33,142 nt of DNA from NCBI GenBank assembly GCA_964415365.1, contig CAYPYW010000025.1, positions 1 through 33,142 of the forward strand. The letters are read 5' to 3'. Under the pieces are notes generated by a model, which worked only from the letters and a program-made list of their open reading frames with translations, was not told where the DNA came from and ran no database searches. This document shows, one piece after another, positions 1-8,749 of the stretch. The stretch comes from Hydromicrobium sp964415365. GTDB taxonomy: Bacteria > Actinomycetota > Humimicrobiia > Humimicrobiales > Humimicrobiaceae. Both the position numbers and the translations under genes were made by a program. Numbering within the stretch: the first letter of the stretch is position 1; each line of letters starts with the position of its first letter.

Positions 1-2
1 GG

Positions 3-821
3 CTTCTTCCAAAAGAGCCTGAATCTCTAAAAAGAACTGAAGAGATTTCCACATGTCTTCCTGGTGTGAACTGTGGAGCCTGCGGATTTCCAGGATGTTT
101 TGCATATGCCCAGGCGCTGGCAAAGGATAAGAATGTTTTTTTTACAAATACCTGTGCTACTATACTCCATGAACCGGAGATGTTGAAGAATCTGGAGAAA
201 GTACTGGGTATTGAAGTAGATTCTTCTAAAATAAATAAGAAAGCAGTAGTCCACTGTTATGGGAATTCTGATTTAACTGGTGATTACACAGGTATAAGAT
301 CATGTAAAGTTGCAAATAAACTGGTGAGGGGAAGTAAGAAATGTCCTTACGGCTGCCTGGGATATGGTGATTGTGTAGCGGTTTGCCCTAATGATGCTAT
401 ATCTATTGATAAGGAAATGAATGTAGCGGTAATAGATCCGGATAAATGTATTGGGTGCGGTTTGTGTGTTAAAGAGTGTCCCAGGGGAATTATTAAACTG
501 GTGCCTGCGAACGCTAATATTGTATATTTATGCAGTTACAAATCTCTTAGGAACATTCCTGGCAGAGAGAAATGTAGTGTGGGATGCCTGCATTGTAAGA
601 AGTGTTTTAAAGCCTGTGAGAACGGTGCCATAATCTGGGATGAAGAAAGCTCTGTTCCCAATTTTGATTTTTCCAAGTGTACTATGTGTGGAAAGTGCAT
701 TGAAGCCTGTCCTCATAACCGGCTTATTAAGCTTTCCAATATTAAAAATAGAAATAACAAGGATAAGGATACTTTAAGTGATAAGGAAGAAGATAAAGAG
801 CTTGCAGGAAAGAATACTTAA
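3..821 (+). CDS. rnfB: RnfB, ion-translocating ferredoxin:NAD+ oxidoreductase subunit B (5' end outside window)
   Basis: The frame is open from base 3, so the gene starts upstream of the window; 272 C-terminal residues are visible. RnfB is the multi-iron-sulfur subunit of the membrane Rnf complex and receives electrons from reduced ferredoxin while the complex pumps Na+ or H+. The visible part opens with the RnfB-specific cluster motif (CLPGVNCGACGFPGC), continues with KKCPYGCLGYGDC, and then carries ferredoxin-type CxxCxxCxxxCP motifs near CIGCGLCVKECP, CLHCKKCFKACE and CTMCGKCIEACP. The N-terminal membrane anchor typical of the family would lie off the left edge. The tail is lysine- and aspartate-rich and low in complexity. 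RnfB is the last gene of many rnf operons, which fits a plus-strand operon entering from the left. The gene ends 10 bases before a convergent gene. Confidence 0.93.
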   Translation, partial: LLPKEPESLKRTEEISTCLPGVNCGACGFPGCFAYAQALAKDKNVFFTNTCATILHEPEMLKNLEKVLGIEVDSSKINKKAVVHCYGNSDLTGDYTGIRSCKVANKLVRGSKKCPYGCLGYGDCVAVCPNDAISIDKEMNVAVIDPDKCIGCGLCVKECPRGIIKLVPANANIVYLCSYKSLRNIPGREKCSVGCLHCKKCFKACENGAIIWDEESSVPNFDFSKCTMCGKCIEACPHNRLIKLSNIKNRNNKDKDTLSDKEEDKELAGKNT

Positions 822-831
822 GCTAGTAGCC

Positions 832-1509
832 TCACCTTCTGCCAATGCAGTTCTGCCTGGGACAGATATCACAGGCAACCCGGGTTTTATCAATCTTATC
901 CTTGGGACCAAAACCGTAAACTCCTGATATAGATTTAAAAGGAATCATCAGAAAGCTTTTGTTTAACTTTACACCAATTCTATTGCTTTCAATCATACTA
1001 AAAATCTCTTTTTGCTCTTCAATGGTCCACCTGTATTGTCCTGGAGAATATGCACAAGTTGAACCCCAATTTTTACCTTTTATTCCCTCCTTCTTAATTA
1101 TATTACCTACATGTTCTCCAAGTATTCCTAGTATACTTGTTGTTATTGCATCCATTACTATTTTTGTTATTGTATCCCCGGATTTATTTTCTTCTTTTAT
1201 TATTTCATCAGTTTTATTTCCCAGAGTTAATATAAAAATCGTGGCAATCTCTGATCCGGTCAGGATTTTAGAGACATTGAGGCCATTAAAAACGTGACCT
1301 GTTTTAAAATGTACTGAACTTCCTTCTATTTTTTTGATTTCAAATGATTCATAAATTGCTTTTGGGTGAACATTTTCAATACAAATCTTCTGTTTTTCTT
1401 TAAGCAATTTTTCAAGCGGGGGATTTAATCTTCCTCCCATGATCTTTTTAAAGAAATCTTTACCAATATCTTCAGGTATGTCTAATCTTATATTTTCTAA
1501 AATAATCAT
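832..1509 (-). CDS. Vitamin B12-dependent methionine synthase activation-domain protein
   Basis: A 225-residue stand-alone relative of the MetH activation domain. In MetH this domain binds SAM and allows reductive methylation of inactive cob(II)alamin. Free-standing versions are common in anaerobes beside corrinoid methyltransferases. The diagnostic stretch is SPGQYRWTIEEQKEIF around residues 154-169, followed by IGVKLNKSFLMIPFKSISGVYGFG, the MetH-like SAM-binding region. The C-terminus has a short CDICPRQNC motif that could hold a metal or cluster; this motif is absent from E. coli MetH. The gene is convergent with rnfB and follows the yhaN-like gene by 107 bases. No full-length metH is in the window, so its partner corrinoid protein is unknown. 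The family is assigned with confidence; the exact partner is inference. Confidence 0.85.
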   Translation of the reverse strand: MIILENIRLDIPEDIGKDFFKKIMGGRLNPPLEKLLKEKQKICIENVHPKAIYESFEIKKIEGSSVHFKTGHVFNGLNVSKILTGSEIATIFILTLGNKTDEIIKEENKSGDTITKIVMDAITTSILGILGEHVGNIIKKEGIKGKNWGSTCAYSPGQYRWTIEEQKEIFSMIESNRIGVKLNKSFLMIPFKSISGVYGFGPKDKIDKTRVACDICPRQNCIGRR

Positions 1510-1616
1510 TGCCTGTGTTCTCGATTAAAGTTTTATATTTTTTATTATGGAAGATATTATTATAAAATAGAATTAATTTGAACTGTTATATATGGTTTTT
1601 GAAGTAATGGGATAGT

Positions 1617-3740
1617 TTATATCTCGAGACTGTTATATTTACCTTCTTCAAATTCTTTACCAACTTTGTCAAATAGCCCTTTTATATGATCATCCATAGT
1701 TAAATAGATTATCTGCCATCCTTTTTTTGCGACGCTTGCCAGTTTGCTTATAAGGGTTTCCCGCTTTTGCCAGTCTGAATGCTGAAATGCATCATCAAGA
1801 ATTAGAAAGAGAGTATCCTCTCTTAATATTTTTGAAGTAAATCCAATCCTTAATGCCAGCATTACTTGTTCCTTGGCTCCTGTGCTTAAATCTCTTATAT
1901 CAAAATCATCATACTGGTTAGAAACGATTAGCCTGTCATTATCCAGTTCAAGTTTATTATATCTTTGAGTAATATCTTTTAAGGGACTTAAAACTATTTC
2001 CGATTGTAATCCTTCTTGTATTTTTTCATCTTCTTCTTCACGTAGTTTAGAGATCACTTTATGAACAATGAAGCCTGCTACGATATCGGCAGTTACCTCT
2101 CTTAGTTCATCTTGTACCCCCTGTCTTTTTTGCTGTAAATTTTCAATAAGCTCTTCCCATCTGATAGTGGGGTCATCTTTAGTTTTTTCACAGATTCTAT
2201 ATTTTAATTTTTGAATCTTATCTTCCTGTTTTTTGATCTCTTCCTGGATATGATCAAGTTCCAATTGGGTTTCATCGTATTCCTGCTGGCTATATCTGAT
2301 TTTTATATCTTCCGGAAGATAGTCTGTTTCCGATACTCCCAGCTTATATAGTTCTTGTTTTTCATTATCAATTTGATTTCTCAGGTTCCTGATATTTTGC
2401 TTTAGATCTTTGAGTGTTGTATCCCAATCCTGTTCTTTAATTTCTTTTCCAACAAAGCTTGCTATTCTCTGGTTGATAGAAAAACGCAGTTTATTAAGTT
2501 CTTCACCGAGAACATTAATTTGTTCTTCTATTATGTTTGATTCGCTATTAAATTCCCTCTGCTCGTTTAGAGCTGATTCGAGTAGCGCAATATCTGTCAG
2601 CTCTTTACCCATTTTGTTTTTGAATTCTTTCTTAATTTTATTTAACTCTTTGTTTTGTCCTGCCTGTTTTGAGAAATTATGGAGTTTTTTGATATATATA
2701 GAAGAAAATGCCAGTAAGCATAAAAAACAAAAGCATATAATTCCCAGATATGCAGCAACAGAAATTTTCTGGTAAAAAAGAATCAAAACTACTGCAGTAG
2801 CTATACCTGCAACTGCCGAAATACCAGATGCGAAAAGCAAAGATTTCCCGGGTTTTTTTATAGTTTTTGATGACAAATCTTTGTAGTAAGACAGGGCACT
2901 TTCCAGCCATTTGAAATCTTTACTTTGCTTAAGAGCACTTTTATGTTTTTCTTCCAACTGGTTATAGGATTCTTTCTTGCTTTTACATATAGAGAGTTCG
3001 GTCTCCATCTTGCTCAGTTCGTCTTCGGAAGTATTATTCAATTCTGCATTCAACTCTTTGATTCTTTCTGAAGTTAGATAAGCCAGGTGTCTTTTTGCCT
3101 TGTTAAGGTGTGATAGCTTATCTTGTAGAGTTTTTTCCTCTATGCTGTAAGTTTTTAAGATCCCCTGGGTATATTCGGATTCTATTTCTTCGAATTGTTC
3201 TTCAATACTATCTAGCTCATTTCCGAGCTCGCTATATTTCTTTCCTTCGCCCTTTTGTGAAATGATAATCTGACTATTACTAATCTTTACTGACTTTACA
3301 GTTTTTGAAATATTATCATCACTATCAATCTTATCCAGAATATTTATACCGGATAGTACTTCTTTGACTAAAAATTTACTTATACCCCCATCATCTTCTA
3401 TCCCAGCTTCTCCGCCTTTTACTACCAGGAGTTTTGCCATTGATGTAGGTAGTCCTTTTTCACTGATCTCCCAATAATTTTCTAATTTTTTCTTAGAGGA
3501 GGGAGAAAAATCAATAGAATGTCCTTCCAGGCCGCTGACAGTAACCTTTCCCTTTCCTCCTTCTCTTAAGCTGCTCCATCGGCTGATATTTTTAAATAGA
3601 GAGCGGATTATGAATTCAGTGAGGAAAGTTTTTCCTCTCTCATTTCTACTGTATATAAGATTAAATATACCAAACTTGGCCGTAAAACTTTTAATTGGCC
3701 CCAGGTCTCTTACTGATATTTTATCAATTTGGATTCCCAT
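1617..3740 (-). CDS. YhaN/SbcC-like AAA ATPase with a central membrane hairpin
   Basis: A 707-residue SMC/Rad50-type ATPase. The Walker A is at residues 31-38 (SRNERGKT), the ABC signature at about 618-625 (LSTGAKEQ) and the Walker B at about 645-652 (FLILDDAF). Long coiled-coil segments fill about 165-290 and 355-550. Two strongly hydrophobic stretches at about 301-323 and 328-350 sit in the middle of the coiled coil, where Rad50/SbcC would carry a hinge or zinc hook; B. subtilis YhaN has the same layout. The likely role is DNA end processing or repair with the SbcD-like nuclease encoded 24 bases upstream, probably in the same operon. The first P-loop residue is Ser where Gly is normal. The start ATG at 3740 gives a typical N-terminus for the family (IDKISVRDLGPIKSF). 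Confidence 0.85.
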   Translation of the reverse strand: MGIQIDKISVRDLGPIKSFTAKFGIFNLIYSRNERGKTFLTEFIIRSLFKNISRWSSLREGGKGKVTVSGLEGHSIDFSPSSKKKLENYWEISEKGLPTSMAKLLVVKGGEAGIEDDGGISKFLVKEVLSGINILDKIDSDDNISKTVKSVKISNSQIIISQKGEGKKYSELGNELDSIEEQFEEIESEYTQGILKTYSIEEKTLQDKLSHLNKAKRHLAYLTSERIKELNAELNNTSEDELSKMETELSICKSKKESYNQLEEKHKSALKQSKDFKWLESALSYYKDLSSKTIKKPGKSLLFASGISAVAGIATAVVLILFYQKISVAAYLGIICFCFLCLLAFSSIYIKKLHNFSKQAGQNKELNKIKKEFKNKMGKELTDIALLESALNEQREFNSESNIIEEQINVLGEELNKLRFSINQRIASFVGKEIKEQDWDTTLKDLKQNIRNLRNQIDNEKQELYKLGVSETDYLPEDIKIRYSQQEYDETQLELDHIQEEIKKQEDKIQKLKYRICEKTKDDPTIRWEELIENLQQKRQGVQDELREVTADIVAGFIVHKVISKLREEEDEKIQEGLQSEIVLSPLKDITQRYNKLELDNDRLIVSNQYDDFDIRDLSTGAKEQVMLALRIGFTSKILREDTLFLILDDAFQHSDWQKRETLISKLASVAKKGWQIIYLTMDDHIKGLFDKVGKEFEEGKYNSLEI

Positions 3741-3764
3741 AAATTCTTGGTTCCTGCAATGTAA

Positions 3765-4826
3765 TTATTCTTTTAAAATTATATGAAGAGCTTTTTCTAA
3801 AATATCTTCCCTTGAGGCGATTTCATTATCCCATTCCATTTTTTCAATTTCATCTGCTAATTTCTCTACAACAGCTATTCTTTCCGGATCATTAAATATT
3901 GACACTTCAGTTAGGTCAGGTTCTTCATAATTATAAAAAGTAAAGTTTTTAAGTGTTTTTTTAGCTATTTCGAGAAGCTTATTTTTATCAGATGTATATC
4001 CTTTAATTTTTAAACGGACTCTTACTTTTGATACCTCATTTTTAGTTATGTTCCATTTTTTGATTATTTCTCGTATTTCTCTTTCCACATATTCGAATTC
4101 ATTGGCAGTGGGTAGGGAAATTAGAGTTTCATTAAAAAATATGTAATCGGTATCGATTACTTTTTCAACTACTTCCATGGTATCTGTGTTCACGATTAAA
4201 AAGCTCCTTTTCCCGGTTTCATTTATATCCAGGCCGCAAGGTGATCCTGGGTAATAAACTTTACCTAGATTTATTTTTTTATGGATGTGGCCCAGTATAA
4301 TTTTAGCAGGGTTATAATACTGGATATCATTTCTGGTTAAGGGCATATAAATGCCTGGTTCGTAGGGATTTAGGTCGCGCAGACCTGCCATGTAGTCACC
4401 ATGACCAATCAAGATCCAGAGTTTGGGTAGATTTTTCTTATACTCTGCAATAACTTCTCCCATGGATTTGGTCGTTAGATAAGTTATGAAGAGTAAAGTA
4501 ACGGCTGGTTCTCCTAATTCAATAATTTCGGATTTACTAAAGACCCTTATATTGCTTGAAGTGAAATACTGTTGTTTAATGGATGGGTCATGGTTCCCGG
4601 GAATTATATGGAATTTAATCTGATTACTGGTATATTTTGTGTTTTTGCAAAACTGGTCAAACTCAGAATAGTTTTGGCTTTCTTCATTGAATAGATCACC
4701 TGCAATGATTAATGTTTTAATATCTTCGGAAAGCATCTTGTCGAGAATATTTGATAATGCACCCCACCTTTCAGGAGATTTTTCTCTTGTTTTTAAGTGC
4801 ACATCTGCTGTAACTGCTATTTTCAT
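3765..4826 (-). CDS. SbcD/YhaO-like metallophosphoesterase (DNA repair exonuclease)
   Basis: A 353-residue calcineurin-like phosphoesterase of the SbcD/Mre11/YhaO group. The metal motifs are in order: D8-x-H10 (TADVHL), G43-D44 (IIAGDLF), G77-NHD (IPGNHD), GHGD at 141-144 and GHIH at 179-182, followed by YYPGSPCGLD, a signature seen in SbcD-like nucleases. The enzyme probably uses two Mn2+ ions to cut DNA ends, as a complex with the coiled-coil ATPase encoded just downstream (24-base gap, same strand). The C-terminal 150 residues form a variable cap. The start ATG is unambiguous because MKIAVTADVH places the first metal motif at the usual position. Whether it is orthologous to SbcD or to YhaO cannot be decided by eye; the membrane-hairpin partner favours YhaO. 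Confidence 0.88.
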   Translation of the reverse strand: MKIAVTADVHLKTREKSPERWGALSNILDKMLSEDIKTLIIAGDLFNEESQNYSEFDQFCKNTKYTSNQIKFHIIPGNHDPSIKQQYFTSSNIRVFSKSEIIELGEPAVTLLFITYLTTKSMGEVIAEYKKNLPKLWILIGHGDYMAGLRDLNPYEPGIYMPLTRNDIQYYNPAKIILGHIHKKINLGKVYYPGSPCGLDINETGKRSFLIVNTDTMEVVEKVIDTDYIFFNETLISLPTANEFEYVEREIREIIKKWNITKNEVSKVRVRLKIKGYTSDKNKLLEIAKKTLKNFTFYNYEEPDLTEVSIFNDPERIAVVEKLADEIEKMEWDNEIASREDILEKALHIILKE

Positions 4827-4895
4827 TTCTATTGCTTTAGATTAAGATATAATGCTCTTGGCTTAAAGGTAGTTACCTATAAATTATTTATATAT

Positions 4896-4924
4896 AATAT
4901 ACTTTAATTTGCAGTTAAGTCCAA
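4896..4924 (-). promoter_or_regulatory. Candidate promoter of the sbcD/yhaN-like operon
   Basis: On the minus strand, TTGGAC (4919-4924) and TATATT (4896-4901) are separated by 17 bases, and the start codon lies about 70 bases downstream. The -10 box differs from consensus at one base; the -35 box is poor. A short inverted repeat, AGGTA-GT-TACCT, lies in the leader near 4866-4877. This is a sequence match only. Confidence 0.35.
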
Positions 4925-5061
4925 ATGTTTTCTTATGTTCTAAACTATCTTCAGTTTTGATTCTTTTGGAGCAACCTTGTTGTATGGGTTAATTCTATCT
5001 GTTATGGTATTATAAGATGCTAAAGCAAAATAAGAGTGAAAGCTCGAAATGGTGGTTTTGA

Positions 5062-5820
5062 ATGGAAAAAGAGAATTTTAAATTAAGTCCAGAATTATAT
5101 GATTTACAGGTAAATTGGGATAATAGAATAAAAAAAGAAAAGGATTTTTTTTCATGTGTGTTTAAGAAAAATAAAATTGAAAGTGTGCTTGATGTGGGCT
5201 GTGGTACAGGACACCATGCACAACTTTTTTCCGGATATGTAAAAAAAGTAGTTGCCATAGATCCTTCTGAAGAAGCTATAGATTATGCCGGAAAAAATGT
5301 GATAAAGTCACCTAATGTTACTTTGTTGAAAGGGGGATTTGAAGACCTGGACGGAATTCCACATGACAAGTTTGACCTTGTAACAAGTCTGGGAAATACA
5401 CTGCCTATCCTGGGGAATCGCAGAAGGGTAAAACAGGCTCTTAAGGAAATGAGAAATAAATTAGCTGCAGATGGTATGGCAATAGTTCAATTCTTAAACT
5501 TTAACTCCAATGTTCTGAAAAAAAACAGATTCTATACTCCAAAGGTATTTGAAAAAGATGACAGGACCTATATTTTTATAAAACACTTTGAATATGGAAA
5601 GATTAAAACCAGGGTGGATTTTATAATTACTGCGGTCTGTAAGAATAAGGTGGAGGATTTTTTTATAAATTCTTCTTACCTCTGTACTTTAAAAGTGAAT
5701 TTATTTTTAAGGATGGCCAGGAATTCAGGGTTTAAAAAAATCGAGCTCATGGGGCCGGGAGGAAAAGAAGTATTTGATGGTAGAAAACATGTGAGCCTTT
5801 TAGCACTGCTGTACAGATGA
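5062..5820 (+). CDS. Class I SAM-dependent methyltransferase
   Basis: A 252-residue Rossmann-fold methyltransferase. Motif I is at residues 42-52 (VLDVGCGTGHH), the acidic residue ending strand 2 is in VVAIDPSEEA, and the motif IV region is DLVTSLGNTLPIL. The substrate cannot be read from the sequence; the closest recognisable pattern is the generic Methyltransf_25/UbiE-like group acting on small molecules. The N-terminal ELYDLQVNWDNRI resembles glycine/sarcosine-type small-molecule methyltransferases, but this is weak. A GGTGG-like Shine-Dalgarno sequence precedes the ATG. The gene stands between the divergent repair operon and nikR, 70 bases before nikR, so co-transcription with nikR is possible but not shown. 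Confidence 0.75.
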   Translation: MEKENFKLSPELYDLQVNWDNRIKKEKDFFSCVFKKNKIESVLDVGCGTGHHAQLFSGYVKKVVAIDPSEEAIDYAGKNVIKSPNVTLLKGGFEDLDGIPHDKFDLVTSLGNTLPILGNRRRVKQALKEMRNKLAADGMAIVQFLNFNSNVLKKNRFYTPKVFEKDDRTYIFIKHFEYGKIKTRVDFIITAVCKNKVEDFFINSSYLCTLKVNLFLRMARNSGFKKIELMGPGGKEVFDGRKHVSLLALLYR

Positions 5821-5850
5821 GAGTATAATTATGTATATATAAATATGAGT

Positions 5851-5872
5851 AAGTTATAATTTTTTGTAACTT
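5851..5872. promoter_or_regulatory. Inverted repeat upstream of nikR, candidate operator
   Basis: AAGTTA (5851-5856) and TAACTT (5867-5872) are perfect inverted arms with a 10-base AT spacer, ending 18 bases before the nikR ATG. NikR commonly binds spaced dyads and can regulate its own gene, so autoregulation is possible. The arms do not match the E. coli GTATGA-N16-TCATAC operator, and short dyads are frequent in AT-rich DNA. Confidence 0.3.
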
Positions 5873-5890
5873 TAAAATCAGGGGACAACA

Positions 5891-6310
5891 ATGGAATTAT
5901 TGAAAAGATTTGGTGTATCTATAGATGAGAAATTGCTAAGGAAGTTTGATGATTATATCAAAAGCAAGAGTTATAAAAACCGCTCTGAAGCTTTAAGAGA
6001 CCTGGTAAGAAAAGAACTGGTAAACAGCCAGTGGGCTGACGATAGTAGTGGAGAGGTAGCCGGAGCTATAATCATAGTTTACGATCATTACCAAAAAGAG
6101 CTGGTGGACAGTCTTGTAAATATTCAGCACGATTATCATACTATTATAATATCCAGTCAGCACGTTCATATTGACCATGGAACCTGTCTGGAAATAATAG
6201 CGGTGAAAGGCAGGATTACTGATGTGTTTGAGCTGGAAGCTAAACTTAAAGTTGTAAAAGGTGTAAAGCACGCATTACTGGCAAAGTCGACGTTAGGAGA
6301 AGAATTATAA
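5891..6310 (+). CDS. nikR: Nickel-responsive transcriptional regulator NikR
   Basis: A 139-residue ribbon-helix-helix repressor. The N-terminal 45 residues (MELLKRFGVSIDEKLLRKFD...RSEALRDLVRKEL) are the RHH DNA-binding domain. The C-terminal ACT-like domain keeps the square-planar nickel set expected from E. coli NikR: His80, His91, His93 and Cys99 in QHDYH...QHVHIDHGTC. It senses Ni2+ and usually controls nickel uptake or nickel enzymes such as hydrogenase, CODH or urease. None of these is in the window, so its targets lie elsewhere. A clear AGGGGAC ribosome binding site lies just before the ATG. The gene is convergent with nth, with a single base between the stop codons. Confidence 0.93.
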   Translation: MELLKRFGVSIDEKLLRKFDDYIKSKSYKNRSEALRDLVRKELVNSQWADDSSGEVAGAIIIVYDHYQKELVDSLVNIQHDYHTIIISSQHVHIDHGTCLEIIAVKGRITDVFELEAKLKVVKGVKHALLAKSTLGEEL

Positions 6311-6311
6311 C

Positions 6312-7004
6312 TCAAGTGTTTTCCTGACCGTATCTGCAGTACTTAAGAAGTCTGCATACAGGACATTTAGGGCTTTTTGCAAGACAAATAGTTCTGCCAA
6401 GTGCTATTATTCTATGTGAATAATTGCTCCAATTATCTTCAGAGATTATCTTCATAAGATCAAATTCAATTTTTACCGGATCCTGGTTCATTGTCAGCCC
6501 CAGTCTATTTGAGATTCTTTTTACGTGAGTATCCACTATTATGGCCTGCTTACCAAATACATTTGCCAGTACCACGTTTGCTGTTTTTCTTCCCACACCA
6601 TGAAGCGAGATTAAATCTTCAATATTATCGGGCATTTTGCCCCCGAATTTACCGATTATATCTTTCGAACAATTGATTATACTCCTGGCTTTATTGTGGA
6701 AAAAACCTGTAGATTTTATGTTCTGCTCGAGCTCTATTATATCTGCCCTGGCGAAATCTTCAGGACTTCTGTATTTCCTAAAAAGTCCAGGAGTGACCTT
6801 ATTTACGAGCTTATCTGTGCTCTGTGCTGAAAGGATAGTGGATATCAGCAGCTCAAAAGCATTTTTGTGCTTGAGTGAAGTATGTATGACATCTGGATAT
6901 TCCTGGTCTAAGATACCGATTATTTTATTGATGTTCTTTACTGCAGGTTCAAATATGACTGTATGAATATGGTTCTTTCCCGTTATGTTTTTTTTATTTT
7001 TCAT
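6312..7004 (-). CDS. nth: Endonuclease III (base excision repair DNA glycosylase/AP lyase)
   Basis: A 230-residue HhH-GPD glycosylase that removes oxidised pyrimidines and nicks abasic sites. The helix-hairpin-helix is at about 131-142 (LISLHGVGRKTA), with catalytic Lys140 and catalytic Asp158 (IIVDTHVKR). The [4Fe-4S] loop is complete: C207-x6-C214-x2-C217-x5-C223. About 20 N-terminal residues extend beyond the usual E. coli start. The gene begins 20 bases after the polX stop codon on the same strand, with GAGG upstream, so it is most likely the last gene of the DUF763-polX-nth operon. This linkage places base excision and gap-filling enzymes together. Confidence 0.94.
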   Translation of the reverse strand: MKNKKNITGKNHIHTVIFEPAVKNINKIIGILDQEYPDVIHTSLKHKNAFELLISTILSAQSTDKLVNKVTPGLFRKYRSPEDFARADIIELEQNIKSTGFFHNKARSIINCSKDIIGKFGGKMPDNIEDLISLHGVGRKTANVVLANVFGKQAIIVDTHVKRISNRLGLTMNQDPVKIEFDLMKIISEDNWSNYSHRIIALGRTICLAKSPKCPVCRLLKYCRYGQENT

Positions 7005-7024
7005 ATTAAAAGTAGTCCTCTTTT

Positions 7025-8749
7025 TTATTTTTTATTCTTTTTATTATTTAAGTAAACTTCCATTTCTTTTGCTGGAAGCGTATTGGGTACATCTACCTTT
7101 TCCAGCCAGCCTTTTCGCGCGATATTTACGCCGAACCGGTAATCGTCCAGGTTTTTTATACTGTGTGCGTCAGGGTTTATAAAAATTTTTATTCCCTTTT
7201 CCTTTGCGTATTTACACATTCTCCAGTCAAGGTCAAGTCTGAAGGGACTGGCGTTAAGTTCCAGATCTACATTGTTTTCCGCTGCTGCATTTATTATTCT
7301 GATTATATCAACTTTATAAGGATCTCTTGCCAGAAGTAATCTTCCTGTAGGATGAGCTAACATAGTGGTAAACTTTTTTTCAATAGCTTTTATTATTCTT
7401 TCCGTCATCTGTTCTTCGCTGAGGTTAAAGCTGGAGTGAATGGCAGCTATAATAAAGTCAAATCTGGACAGAATCCGGTCGTTATAGTCAAGGCTGCCGT
7501 CAAGTAAAATGTCTGATTCTATTCCTTTGAATATTTTGAAATCATTAAATTTCTGGTTTAATCTGTCAATTTCACTCAGGTATTTGTCAACATCCTCTTC
7601 CTTTAATCCTCCAGCATAGGCAGCTGTTTTACTGTGTTCGCTTATTCCTGCATACTGGAAACCCATTTTTTGCAGATGGTTGCAAACGTGTTCTATATCA
7701 ACATTACCATCACTGTATGTAGTGTGGATATGGAAGATTCCCTTTATATCTTTTTCCTCTATTAATTCTGGCAGAGTCCCGTTTTTTGCAGCTTCAATTT
7801 CTCCATAATTTTCCCTGAGTTCCGGGGGTATCCAGTCCATTGAAAAGAATTTAAAGATGTCATTTTCGTCGGAACACTTAATGAGACGGCCGTTTTTAAA
7901 AAGCCCGTATTCGTTCATTTTTATATTTTCTTTTTTAGCTGCAGTCCTCATAACGGTATTGTGTTCCTTGCTTCCTGTAAAATGATGAAGGGCATATGGA
8001 TACTGGAAATCGTCAACAGTTCTGATGTCGACATTAATTCCGGATTTCAACCTTATACTCGATTTGGTTTCTCCTCTGGCAATTACGTCTTCGGCTTCTT
8101 TAAGACCGGTAAAGAAATCCATTACTTTCTGGTGGTTATCGGTGCTTGCCACTATGTCTATGTCCTTTACTATTTCTTTCTTTCTACGGACGCTGCCACC
8201 AAGGCTTGATCTTTTGACATATTTGAAATCCTGTATTTTCTGGTGAACGGATTCGGCTTCTTCTATGATATTGGCAAAAAGGAACTTGCCCTGATACTTT
8301 TTTAAAACCTCAATTCCTTTTAGTATATTATCCTGGGTTTTTTTACCGAAATTGGGGAGATCCACCAGCCTGTTTTCTATACAGGCATATTCCAGCTCTC
8401 CAATGTTACTTATTCCCAGATTATCGAACAGGTATTTTATCTTTTTGGGTCCCATAGTGGGAATAGCAAGCATTTCAACAAGTCCTGGAGGTATAGATTT
8501 TTTCAGGTCTTCGTAAAGTTTTAGTTTTCCGGTATCGATCAGGTCTTTTATTCTCTCTGCAATATGGGAACCTATTCCCTTTATGCTGGTAAGATCTTTT
8601 ATTTTTAGATCACTGCTAAAGTCGATCTCTGATGCTTCCAGCACCCGGGTGGCATTCTGATAAGCCCTTATTTTAAAAGGATTTTCGTCCTTTAGTTCCA
8701 GGAGTACACTTATTTCTTTTAAAATTTTTATTACTTCTTCTTTATCCAT
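7025..8749 (-). CDS. polX: Family X DNA polymerase with C-terminal PHP nuclease domain
   Basis: A 574-residue bacterial PolX. Helix-hairpin-helix modules occupy about 1-135 (TSIKGIGSHIAERI, LPNFGKKTQDNI). The polymerase domain has GGSVRRKKEIVKDIDIV with metal ligands D196 and D198, and the third catalytic Asp at D241 (NVDIR). The nucleotide-binding HHFTGSKEHN motif is intact. The PHP domain starts at H340-I-H342 (HIHTTYSDG) and retains ISEHS, AAIHSS, AHPTG and NPDAH. The expected activity is gap-filling synthesis plus 3'-5' exonuclease or AP processing in base excision repair. ATG at 8749 is preferred over the upstream in-frame TTG at 8761: it overlaps the DUF763 stop codon by 8 bases (ATGGATAA) and leaves AGGAG upstream, indicating translational coupling. 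Confidence 0.94.
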   Translation of the reverse strand: MDKEEVIKILKEISVLLELKDENPFKIRAYQNATRVLEASEIDFSSDLKIKDLTSIKGIGSHIAERIKDLIDTGKLKLYEDLKKSIPPGLVEMLAIPTMGPKKIKYLFDNLGISNIGELEYACIENRLVDLPNFGKKTQDNILKGIEVLKKYQGKFLFANIIEEAESVHQKIQDFKYVKRSSLGGSVRRKKEIVKDIDIVASTDNHQKVMDFFTGLKEAEDVIARGETKSSIRLKSGINVDIRTVDDFQYPYALHHFTGSKEHNTVMRTAAKKENIKMNEYGLFKNGRLIKCSDENDIFKFFSMDWIPPELRENYGEIEAAKNGTLPELIEEKDIKGIFHIHTTYSDGNVDIEHVCNHLQKMGFQYAGISEHSKTAAYAGGLKEEDVDKYLSEIDRLNQKFNDFKIFKGIESDILLDGSLDYNDRILSRFDFIIAAIHSSFNLSEEQMTERIIKAIEKKFTTMLAHPTGRLLLARDPYKVDIIRIINAAAENNVDLELNASPFRLDLDWRMCKYAKEKGIKIFINPDAHSIKNLDDYRFGVNIARKGWLEKVDVPNTLPAKEMEVYLNNKKNKK

